From contig PQAK01000074.1 of NCBI GenBank assembly GCA_003105225.1, forward strand, positions 1-13,468: a stretch of 13,468 bases of DNA, in the 5' to 3' direction. This document shows positions 7,893-13,468 of the stretch, in pieces (positions within the stretch are counted from its first letter, which is position 1; each line of letters starts with the position of its first letter). The notes under the pieces are model-generated. The model saw nothing but the letters and a program-made list of their open reading frames with translations, did no database searches and was not told the origin of the DNA. The position numbers and the translations under genes were made by a program. Source of the stretch: Deltaproteobacteria bacterium (GTDB lineage: Bacteria; Desulfobacterota; Deferrimicrobia; Deferrimicrobiales; Deferrimicrobiaceae).

Positions 7893-7934
7893 ATTTTCCA
7901 GGAGGGACGCCCGATTGTCCTTGACGGAGATCAA
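7893..7934 (-). promoter_or_regulatory. FNR/CRP-family operator and class II promoter of the hemerythrin unit
   Basis: TTGAC-GGAG-ATCAA (7921-7934) matches the FNR-type palindrome TTGAT-N4-ATCAA at nine of ten positions. Read on the minus strand, exactly 22 bp after it comes GAAAAT (7893-7898), a fair -10 hexamer. This is the spacing of a site centred at -41.5 and predicts a start near 7886 and a leader of about 19 nt. Which regulator binds (FNR, DNR, HcpR or another) cannot be told; activation under low oxygen or nitric oxide is an inference. Confidence 0.6.
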
Positions 7935-7945
7935 ATCGAATTTTA

Positions 7946-7962
7946 CGGCGGGGAAACCGCCG
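7946..7962. repeat. Perfect 6-bp inverted repeat upstream of the FNR-type site
   Basis: CGGCGG (7946-7951) and CCGCCG (7957-7962) flank GGAAA. On the minus strand it is followed by TAAAATT, so it could be a weak terminator for the small membrane gene that ends at 8061, about 100 bp away. It could also be an operator half of the hemerythrin promoter. Neither use is proven. Confidence 0.35.
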
Positions 7963-8060
7963 ACGCTCATACTCCGCGCTACGCCGTCTTTTCCAGGTGA
8001 ATCAGCCGGTGAATTTTTTTCCTGAGATTCCTGGTCGGTGTTTCGGTCCCTCCCCTCGGG

Positions 8061-8288
8061 TCAGGAAGCCTTCTTGTAGGGCTCTCCTGCGACCTGCCGT
8101 TCCGACGCCTCCGGGGGGCTCGAGGACCGATTTCGGCCCAACCGTCCCCGAACGCGATTCCGTACCTTATGAGCCGTGCCGGGGAACCACTCCGCTGCCG
8201 CCCAGGCGCCGGCGATCACCAGGGCGGAAACCATTCCGACCCAGAAAACCAGGTTCAGTAAAAATCCCAATCCCAGTTCGCCGTTCAT
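8061..8288 (-). CDS. Small single-pass membrane protein (75 aa), unknown function
   Basis: I do not recognise a family. The protein starts MNGELGLG, followed by one strong hydrophobic helix (about 9-32, ending GAWAAAEWF) and then a basic Arg-rich tail (KVRNRVRGRLGRNR) and a polar end. The tail charge predicts an N-out, C-in topology. The ATG at 8286-8288 has a clear GGAGG ribosome site with a 6-nt gap, which is the main reason to accept so short a gene; the same frame runs on upstream across the FecR gene, but only as an antisense shadow. It is divergent from the FecR-fold gene and lies about 190 bp ahead of the hemerythrin unit on the same strand. Confidence 0.65.
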   Translation of the reverse strand: MNGELGLGFLLNLVFWVGMVSALVIAGAWAAAEWFPGTAHKVRNRVRGRLGRNRSSSPPEASERQVAGEPYKKAS

Positions 8289-8591
8289 GCGCCCCTCCCC
8301 CCTTCCGTTACAATGCCGCCTCTCTTCTCCATTAGGTGCCCCTTGGCCCCCCATGGATGCGGGACGGAGGATCGCTCCGGAAGGTGGCATAAACCGCTTG
8401 AATTTTCGGGCAGATAGGAAGCACACTTTCAAATGATATCCTCCCGGGGCGGGCGGTATTTCTGCGGGTGGCGGGAACCTGTAGAACAAATCGGGGTTTT
8501 TATCCGTCAGATGGAGGAGAAATAGGGAGATCGTCGAAAGGTCCATACGCGAATCGGCATGAAAAACCTTTCTTACGGATCGGAGATGGGA
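8289..8591. other. Divergent intergenic region between the small membrane gene and the FecR-fold gene
   Basis: About 300 bp that should hold two promoters. No convincing -35/-10 pair was found on either strand. A sequence TGGCAT...GCTTGA near 8383 recalls a sigma-54 site but has TT where the -12 GC should be. An ATG at 8559 is in frame with the FecR-fold gene but has no well-placed ribosome site and would put 11 residues ahead of its signal peptide. Confidence 0.35.
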
Positions 8592-10553
8592 ATGAAGACA
8601 TGGGTGAAAGGTTTCGGATGGATGGTGATCGTCGCTGTGGTCCTGCTGGGCACGGCGCACGCCGAAGAAGGATCCCTCGGTTCCATGCGCTTGAAGCTCG
8701 TGCAGGGAGACGTCCAGGTCAAAATCGCCGACACGGGCGAGTGGGCGCCGGCATCGGTGAACATGCCGCTCGTCGAGGGGGATGAACTTTGGGTTCCCGA
8801 CGGAAGCCTCGCGGCGGTCCAGACGAACAACGGCGCCTACATCCGGCTCGGTGCCGGCACGGCCATGCAGATCCTCCGGATGGACAGCAACTCCTTCCAG
8901 TTCTACCTCGCGCAAGGACGCGCCTACGCGAGGAACAACGCCTACAGGCGCAACCTCCTTCAGTTCGACACCCCCGACGCCTCCATCCGGGATTTCGCCA
9001 ACTCGACGTTCCGGATCGACATCCCCAACGGGGAAACGGACGTCGCCGTATTCCATGGATCGGTGGTCGCGGAAAACGAAAGCGGCAAGACGAACCTCCG
9101 TCCGGGCGACATGCTGGTCCTGTTCCAGGACGGCTATGCAGAGCTATCTCCGCTCCCGCCGCCCGACGACTGGCAGGAATGGAACGCCGAGCAGGACCGG
9201 ATCGTCCTCGCCCGGGGGACAAGCTACGGACACCTGCCGGAAGAACTCCGGGTGTATTCGAGCGACCTGGACGGCAACGGCCGCTGGGTGTACGTGCAGA
9301 ATTACGGCTACTGCTGGACCCCCACGGTCGTCGTGACCGGCGACTGGGCTCCGTACCGGCACGGAAGGTGGGTGTGGAGGGGCGGCGACTACGTCTGGGT
9401 CGGCTATGAACCATGGGGCTGGGCCCCCTATCATTACGGCCGCTGGGCTTTCGTGGCCGGCATCGGGTGGTGCTGGGTTCCCCCTGCCCGGGGGGATGTG
9501 TACTGGGCTCCCGGTTACGTGGGCTGGGTGCGCACGGGGGATTACGTCGCGTGGGTCCCGCTGGCCCCCAGGGAAATCTACTACGGATACGGCAATTACG
9601 GCAGGTATAGCAGGAACGTCCGGAACGTGGACGTCAATCGGATCCGCGTGACCAACGTCTACAGGAACATTAACGTCACCAACAGCATCACCGTCGTGAA
9701 CCAGACGACTTTCGTCACGGGGCGGCATGCGCCGGTGCACCAGGACGTGGTTCGGAACATCCGGCAGGACTTCTCGCAACGACGGGGAATCGTGATCGGA
9801 AGGCCCCAGATCAAACCGGTGGAAACGAGCCGCATCCCGGTGGTCCGCTCGATTCCCGACGCAAAGCGCCCCCCGGCTTCTGTCAGAAAAATCGATGTGA
9901 AGGAGTTGAAACAATCCCGTCCGCTGGTCAAGGAACAGGGCCGATCCGCCATACGGCCGGGAGCGCCTGCACGCGCCCTCGAGGTAAAGAAGGTAGAAAA
10001 GCCCACCCCTGTAAACGAGAGGGCCAGGGAACGGCGGCAGATCCAGCCCGGCGAGCGGCGACTCCAAGGCGCTCCCCGACAGGAAACCCAACCGCAAAAT
10101 GGGGATCGGGGTGGAAAACCTGTCCCGGCTGCCCCGGAAAGGAAAGTAACGCCGGTCGAGAGAGAAAGGCCGAAGGCAGCTCCGGCGGAAAGGGGCAAAC
10201 CGCAGGCCCCGCCGGTCGAGAGAGAAAAGCCGAAGGCAGCCCCGGTGGAAAGGGGCAAGCCGCAGGCCCCGCCGGTCGAGAGAGAAAAGCCGAAGGCAGC
10301 CCCGGAGGAAAGGGGCAAGCCGCAGGCCGCACCGGTCGAGAGAGAGAGACCGAAGGCAGCCCCGGCGGAGAGGGGCAAGCCGCAGGCCGCACCGGTCGAG
10401 AGAGAAAGACAGAAAGAGACTCCGGCTGAGAAAGGCAAGCCGAAGGCGTCGCCGGCGGAGAAAGAGAAACCGAAGGAAGCGCCGGATGATGATAACGGGA
10501 GGGATCAGCGAAGGGGCGGACCGGAAAGGGAATTCGAGAGGGGCCGCCGTTAA
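8592..10553 (+). CDS. Exported FecR-fold, DUF6600-like protein with repetitive charged tail
   Basis: 653 residues. A signal peptide (1-24, cleaved after AHA) starts at the ATG at 8592, which has GGAG 6 nt upstream; the in-frame ATG at 8559 is disfavoured. Residues about 29-190 form a FecR-type beta domain (LVQGDVQVK, LVEGDELWV, FDTPDASIRDF, NLRPGDMLVL). Residues about 204-335 are very rich in Trp, Tyr and Gly (GRWVW, EPWGWAPYHYGRW, GYVGWV), as in DUF6600 proteins, which usually share this layout. An Asn/Val-rich segment (VYRNINVTNSITVVNQ) follows. From about 420 the chain is low-complexity, made of Pro, Arg, Lys and Glu with 10-residue units such as PVEREKPKAA and PVERGKPQAP. No membrane anchor follows the signal peptide, so it is probably periplasmic or surface-linked. 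There is no sigma factor or TonB receptor neighbour, so the FecR signalling role is not supported; the role is unknown. Confidence 0.85.
   Translation: MKTWVKGFGWMVIVAVVLLGTAHAEEGSLGSMRLKLVQGDVQVKIADTGEWAPASVNMPLVEGDELWVPDGSLAAVQTNNGAYIRLGAGTAMQILRMDSNSFQFYLAQGRAYARNNAYRRNLLQFDTPDASIRDFANSTFRIDIPNGETDVAVFHGSVVAENESGKTNLRPGDMLVLFQDGYAELSPLPPPDDWQEWNAEQDRIVLARGTSYGHLPEELRVYSSDLDGNGRWVYVQNYGYCWTPTVVVTGDWAPYRHGRWVWRGGDYVWVGYEPWGWAPYHYGRWAFVAGIGWCWVPPARGDVYWAPGYVGWVRTGDYVAWVPLAPREIYYGYGNYGRYSRNVRNVDVNRIRVTNVYRNINVTNSITVVNQTTFVTGRHAPVHQDVVRNIRQDFSQRRGIVIGRPQIKPVETSRIPVVRSIPDAKRPPASVRKIDVKELKQSRPLVKEQGRSAIRPGAPARALEVKKVEKPTPVNERARERRQIQPGERRLQGAPRQETQPQNGDRGGKPVPAAPERKVTPVERERPKAAPAERGKPQAPPVEREKPKAAPVERGKPQAPPVEREKPKAAPEERGKPQAAPVERERPKAAPAERGKPQAAPVERERQKETPAEKGKPKASPAEKEKPKEAPDDDNGRDQRRGGPEREFERGRR
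10149..10478 (+). repeat. 60-bp tandem repeat (two 30-bp half units), about 5.5 copies, in frame
   Basis: Units begin at 10151, 10211, 10271, 10331 and 10391, exactly 60 bp apart, with a diverged half unit at 10451. Each unit encodes 20 residues made of two related decamers (PVEREKPKAA and PVERGKPQAP). Middle copies are nearly identical and outer ones more diverged, as expected from repeat expansion in the centre. All copies keep the reading frame. Confidence 0.9.
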
Positions 10554-10607
10554 GGACCCCCGGGGGCGGAAGCCAGCCCGGGGAGGGATGGAATATCCGA
10601 AGGATGG

Positions 10608-10635
10608 GGGGGCCCGGAACCGAAGCCGGGCCCCC
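10608..10635 (+). terminator. GC-rich hairpin after the FecR-fold gene
   Basis: GGGGGCCCGG (10608-10617) pairs perfectly with CCGGGCCCCC (10626-10635) around an 8-nt loop. It lies about 55 bp after the stop. Only two T residues follow, so it is a weak intrinsic terminator or a transcript-end stabiliser. It separates the FecR-fold gene from the GGDEF gene, which has its own promoter candidate. Confidence 0.6.
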
Positions 10636-10667
10636 TTCGAGCACCTTCGTTCCCCAAGAGAAATCGG

Positions 10668-10696
10668 CTCTGTACAGGTTACTTTCCGTATATTAT
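10668..10696 (+). promoter_or_regulatory. Candidate promoter of the GGDEF gene
   Basis: TATTAT at 10691-10696 is a good -10 element in a locally AT-rich stretch. The -35 region 17 bp upstream (CTCTGT, 10668-10673) is poor. The leader to the ATG at 10780 would be about 75 nt. Confidence 0.35.
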
Positions 10697-10779
10697 GCTA
10701 ACCAGTCGATGAAGAATCGGGGGGGAAATAAAACGCCTTGCAGTCCCCCTCTACCTCATATCCGAAAGGCTTCGAATTC

Positions 10780-12048
10780 ATGAACGCGCCTTTTTGGCTG
10801 CTGTCCCTCTCCTTCATCGCCGGCTCCTTGCTGGGATCCCTGCTCGCCTATGCTTTCCGGAAATCCGACGGTGGGGAGAAATCGGAAACGCAACTCGCCC
10901 TGGAGCGGCAGATCGATCGCCTTCAGTCAAGGGTCCGGGAACTTGCACGAGAGCAAAAGACCGCCCTGTTCGATAATGCCAGGAAAAAGGAGATCGTCGA
11001 ACAATTCCCTGCCATCGTTCAGAACCTGACCCAGAAGCTCTCCGCGACGGCCTTGCCGCTGATCGCGGTCCGCCTGGCCAAGGACCTGTTTCAGGCCTCC
11101 CAGGCGGGCTATTTCGCGCCGATCGAGAATTCGGTCGATTACACCCTGGTAGCCGGCGTCGGCTTCCCTTCCGACTGGGAAGGGAACATCCACCTTTCCG
11201 CCGACGAAGGGATGCTGGGGCTGGCGCTTCAGAAAAAGGTCATCGTCACCAGGCAGGAGCCGTATTCCGCCAGCGGGCAGCGGCCAGGCAGGTTATCCCT
11301 CGAAAAAGCAGGCATCACGCCGGACTTCGTGGCGCCGATCTTCGGGGACTCCGGCATCACGGGCGCACTGGTGATCGCCGGCTGCCCGTACCGGAATACC
11401 GATGAGCGAAGATACCTGTCGATGCTGGCCGATCTGCTTTCCAACGCGCTGCAGAACGCCGAGCGCATCGAGGCGGCGGAAATGCACACGTGGTTCGATC
11501 CCTTGACCGGGATCGCCAACCGGTTTTATTTCGCCCGCAGGTTCGAGAGCGAGGTCCGGCGGGCGAAAAATTATATGCACCCATTGTCCGTTCTCCTGTT
11601 CGACATCGACGGATTCAAACAGATCAACGACACTTTCGGGCACCAGGCAGGGGACGTCGTGCTCAAAAAGCTGGCCGAAATAGCGCGAAGCTGCACCAGG
11701 AGCTCCGACCTGGTGGCCCGATACGGCGGGGACGAATTCGTGGTTCTGCTGGCCTCCTCGAACAAGGAGCGTGCGCTGGGCTACTCGGAGAACCTGAAGG
11801 AGAAGATCACCGCCATGGAAATACGGATCCCGGGAGTGGAAGAACCCATCCGTGTGACCATCAGCGGGGGAATCGCCATGTTCCCCCCGGATGGCCAATC
11901 CACGACGGAACTCATCCGGGCGGCAGACGACGCGCTGTATGACGCAAAACGCACGGGGAAAAACAAGGTGGCCATGGCGAAAGCTTCGATGCTGACCGCT
12001 TCCCCCGGCCCCTCTCCGGATCCTGATCCAAATCCGGCATCCAACTGA
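10780..12048 (+). CDS. Membrane-anchored GAF-GGDEF diguanylate cyclase
   Basis: 422 residues. One N-terminal membrane helix (about 5-26), a short coiled coil (about 35-70, LERQIDRLQSRVRELAREQ), a GAF-like sensor domain (about 85-230) and a GGDEF domain (about 240-398). The intact GGDEF signature (316-320) and the DIDGFKQINDTFGHQAGD segment predict an active enzyme making c-di-GMP from two GTP. RSSD (307-310), five residues before the signature, is the inhibitory I-site, so product feedback is likely. The end is a Pro/Asp-rich tail. The ATG at 10780 is chosen because it places the helix at the start and has AAAGG upstream; TTG at 10738 in the same frame adds 14 residues after a G-rich stretch. 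It converges with the caspase-like gene, 27 bp apart, with no evident terminator between. The GAF ligand is unknown. Confidence 0.92.
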   Translation: MNAPFWLLSLSFIAGSLLGSLLAYAFRKSDGGEKSETQLALERQIDRLQSRVRELAREQKTALFDNARKKEIVEQFPAIVQNLTQKLSATALPLIAVRLAKDLFQASQAGYFAPIENSVDYTLVAGVGFPSDWEGNIHLSADEGMLGLALQKKVIVTRQEPYSASGQRPGRLSLEKAGITPDFVAPIFGDSGITGALVIAGCPYRNTDERRYLSMLADLLSNALQNAERIEAAEMHTWFDPLTGIANRFYFARRFESEVRRAKNYMHPLSVLLFDIDGFKQINDTFGHQAGDVVLKKLAEIARSCTRSSDLVARYGGDEFVVLLASSNKERALGYSENLKEKITAMEIRIPGVEEPIRVTISGGIAMFPPDGQSTTELIRAADDALYDAKRTGKNKVAMAKASMLTASPGPSPDPDPNPASN

Positions 12049-12075
12049 CGGCGGCGGGTACCGGGGAAATCTCCT

Positions 12076-12768
12076 TTACCCTTGCGATATTTCCTCCAGC
12101 GTCGAACAGATCCGCTCCGGCTTGCGATAATAGAGCGAAAATCCCAGGTCCCGTGCCGGCGGGAAACAGTCGTATAATCGAAGCGCCGCCTCTTCCGGGC
12201 TATGGATCGGCTCCCACCGGGCATTCGTCTTTGGCCGCATGAACCGGCCGTTCAACAGAAGGTGGAAGAACAGCAGGTCGCACATCATCCCCTCCAGCCA
12301 AGGCGTCCAGTTCTCGTATCCCGCGATCCATTTCAGATGCTGGGACCCGTCCAGCAGCACCTCGGCCGTCTTCCGGTTCACGAAGTCGCAGGCGCCGAAG
12401 TAAAGGCCGTCATAACTCGTGAGGGGAGCCAGGATATTTTTCAGCTTTCTGCGGCCGATCCCCTGCGCCGCGCTGATGGTGCCGCGCTTCCCGTGGCATG
12501 CGAAGTAGGCGATTTTCTTGCGGCTGTCGACTCCCTGGTCGTGCCGGTACAAGGTATCCTTCAACCCTTCCGCGTTCTGGAAGACCACATAGCTGAACAG
12601 CGCGTCGTGGCCGGGACGATTCCGCTGGGCGGCGCTGCGCCTCGTGAAGGCCTCTTCGGTGTCCCGCTTCAGCTGCTTGAAGAAAGGCTTTACGGTTTCG
12701 TCATGCAGCTGATCCCACTGCGCTTCGAACACCTTGATAATGTAACGGAATCCGTTCCTTTCCCGCAT
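12076..12768 (-). CDS. Uncharacterised protein with caspase/CHAT-like His-Cys pattern
   Basis: A soluble 230-residue protein without signal peptide. The core reads KKIAYFACHGKRG (His92), then about 33 residues later YDGLYFGACDF (Cys127), then TAEVLLDGSQHLKWIAGY and a hydrophobic helix (MMCDLLFFHLLL). A strand ending in a His-Gly, a strand ending in GAC, and an AxxLL...G..W.AGY block are the order seen in caspase-like and CHAT peptidases. The N-terminus (VFEAQWDQLHDETVKPFFKQLKR) has no familiar motif; the whole resembles an uncharacterised domain family I recall as possibly DUF6642. The start is ATG at 12768 with GGAG 7 nt upstream. It stands alone, with no adjacent substrate or partner gene. 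Protease activity is a hypothesis based on motif order only. Confidence 0.7.
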   Translation of the reverse strand: MRERNGFRYIIKVFEAQWDQLHDETVKPFFKQLKRDTEEAFTRRSAAQRNRPGHDALFSYVVFQNAEGLKDTLYRHDQGVDSRKKIAYFACHGKRGTISAAQGIGRRKLKNILAPLTSYDGLYFGACDFVNRKTAEVLLDGSQHLKWIAGYENWTPWLEGMMCDLLFFHLLLNGRFMRPKTNARWEPIHSPEEAALRLYDCFPPARDLGFSLYYRKPERICSTLEEISQG

Positions 12769-12794
12769 GGAGGTTCTCCAGGATCCACCGATTT

Positions 12795-12817
12795 CGCTCC
12801 CTCTTAGATGGGGAGCG
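12795..12817. repeat. 7-bp inverted repeat in the leader of the caspase-like gene
   Basis: CGCTCCC (12795-12801) and GGGAGCG (12811-12817) surround a 9-nt loop, ending 27 bp before the ATG at 12768. In the transcript it would form a stable hairpin just upstream of the ribosome site. No T-run follows on either strand, so it is not a terminator. Operator or mRNA structure are both possible. Confidence 0.4.
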
Positions 12818-12878
12818 CGTCGACGTTGATGCCGGGATTATCGCAGCTATATTTTATAATTAAATCAGGTAAAACAGA

Positions 12879-12920
12879 AAAGCGCCCGCAGGGCTTTAAC
12901 TGCCCGCGGGCGCTTTCTTT
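12879..12920 (-). terminator. Strong terminator of serC, possibly bidirectional
   Basis: AAAGCGCCCGC (12879-12889) pairs with GCGGGCGCTTT (12906-12916), and GGGC (12891-12894) pairs with GCCC (12902-12905) inside. On the minus strand it is followed by TTTTCTGTTTT, ideal for ending serC, whose stop is about 45 bp away. On the plus strand TTTCTTT follows, so it could also stop transcription from the left. Confidence 0.88.
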
Positions 12921-12964
12921 GAACGGCCGGCGTCCGGGAGGCGATCCTTCCGGGACTCCCCGGT

Positions 12965-13468
12965 TCACTTCCCCTGCATGAACTCCTCCATGAATCCGGC
13001 CAGCGCATCCGCCCACTCGTATGGCGCTGCGTTGTAGATGGAGACGCGGATGCCGCCCACGGAGCGGTGGCCCTTGAGGCCCACCATGCCCCTCTTCTTG
13101 GCCTCGGCGATGAACTGCTCCTCGAGCGCCTCGCTGGGAAGCCGGAAGACCACGTTCATCACCGACCGGCTCTCCCGCTCCACCGGCGACCGGTAGAACC
13201 CGGAGTTCTTGTCGATGACCCCGTAGAGGCGCGCCGCCTTCTTCCGGTTCGCCTCCTCCACCTTGGCGAGGCCGCCCTGGGACTTGAGCCAGGAGAGGAC
13301 GTTGCGGACCATGTAGACGCCGAAGGTGGGAGGGGTGTTGTAGAGGGACTTGTTCTCGGCGTGGGTGCGGAACTGGAAGATCTTGGGGATGTCCTTCCGC
13401 CCCTTCTCCACGAGCTCCTTCGAGACCACGACCACCACCACGCCCGACGGGCCGATGTTCTTCTGGGC
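12965..13468 (-). CDS. serC: Phosphoserine aminotransferase SerC, C-terminal part (cut by window edge)
   Basis: The last 167 residues of a PLP enzyme that transfers an amino group from glutamate to 3-phosphohydroxypyruvate in serine synthesis. The fragment begins AQKNIGPSGV, in which the Lys is the PLP-binding residue. NTPPTFGVYMVRNVLSWLKSQGG and, near the end, GLKGHRSVGGIRVSIYNA are typical of SerC and not of other class V aminotransferases. The stop is at 12965-12967. It is the last gene of its unit, since a strong terminator follows; serA is not on this side and may lie beyond the right edge. Confidence 0.95.
   Translation of the reverse strand, partial: AQKNIGPSGVVVVVVSKELVEKGRKDIPKIFQFRTHAENKSLYNTPPTFGVYMVRNVLSWLKSQGGLAKVEEANRKKAARLYGVIDKNSGFYRSPVERESRSVMNVVFRLPSEALEEQFIAEAKKRGMVGLKGHRSVGGIRVSIYNAAPYEWADALAGFMEEFMQGK

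Noticed and set aside
8380..8400. Sigma-54-like promoter ahead of the FecR-fold gene
   Set aside because: The -24 GG is present but the -12 GC is replaced by TT.
8061..9056. A 331-codon minus-strand frame
   Set aside because: Only the last 75 codons have a ribosome site and a membrane helix; the rest is antisense to the FecR-fold gene.
10149..10478. CRISPR array
   Set aside because: The repeats are directly abutting, with no unique spacers, and encode in-frame protein repeats.
8592..10553. FecR anti-sigma regulator of iron uptake
   Set aside because: The protein is exported with no membrane helix after the signal peptide, and no ECF sigma or TonB receptor gene is adjacent.

Overview
The window is high-GC bacterial chromosomal DNA with short intergenic gaps, AT-rich promoter islands near 1040-1200, 6340-6480 and 12840-12880, and ordinary Shine-Dalgarno sites. 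A hybrid sensor kinase, a GGDEF protein, a secreted FecR-fold protein, and hemerythrin and Fe-S-type redox proteins suggest a Gram-negative bacterium with a partly anaerobic life, perhaps of the former Deltaproteobacteria (inference; no rRNA or taxonomic marker is present). No mobile element, tRNA, rRNA or CRISPR array was seen. Both ends cut genes: a PIG-L deacetylase at the left and serC at the right.

Layout. 1-317 (minus): start of a PIG-L/LmbE deacetylase, divergent from a probably exported msrA (398-1030). 1302-3857 (plus): a large hybrid histidine kinase built like the DSF sensor RpfC (multi-pass membrane input, HisKA, HATPase, degenerate receiver, true receiver, HPt), but with no rpfF or rpfG beside it. 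3880-6329 (minus): a two-gene unit of a B12-type radical SAM enzyme followed 2 nt later by an MBL-fold hydrolase. 6594-7867 (minus): a hemerythrin protein overlapping by ATGA a small cysteine-containing protein that looks like the C-terminal half of a ferredoxin-type protein; the unit has an FNR/CRP-type palindrome at the class II distance from a -10 element and ends in a strong terminator. 8061-8288 (minus): a 75-residue single-pass membrane protein. 8592-10553 (plus): an exported FecR-fold/DUF6600-like protein with a 60-bp tandem repeat in its tail. 10780-12048 (plus): a membrane-anchored GAF-GGDEF diguanylate cyclase. 12076-12768 (minus): an uncharacterised protein with a caspase/CHAT-like His-Cys pattern. 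12965-13468 (minus): C-terminal part of serC with its own terminator.

How they may work together. The window is a set of short independent transcription units, not one pathway. Two groups stand out: signalling (RpfC-like phosphorelay kinase and a c-di-GMP synthase, not adjacent) and oxidative or nitrosative stress and redox (exported MsrA, hemerythrin and its partner under an FNR-type site). The least explained parts are the radical SAM/MBL pair, whose hydrolase lacks one usual metal ligand, and the caspase-like single gene.
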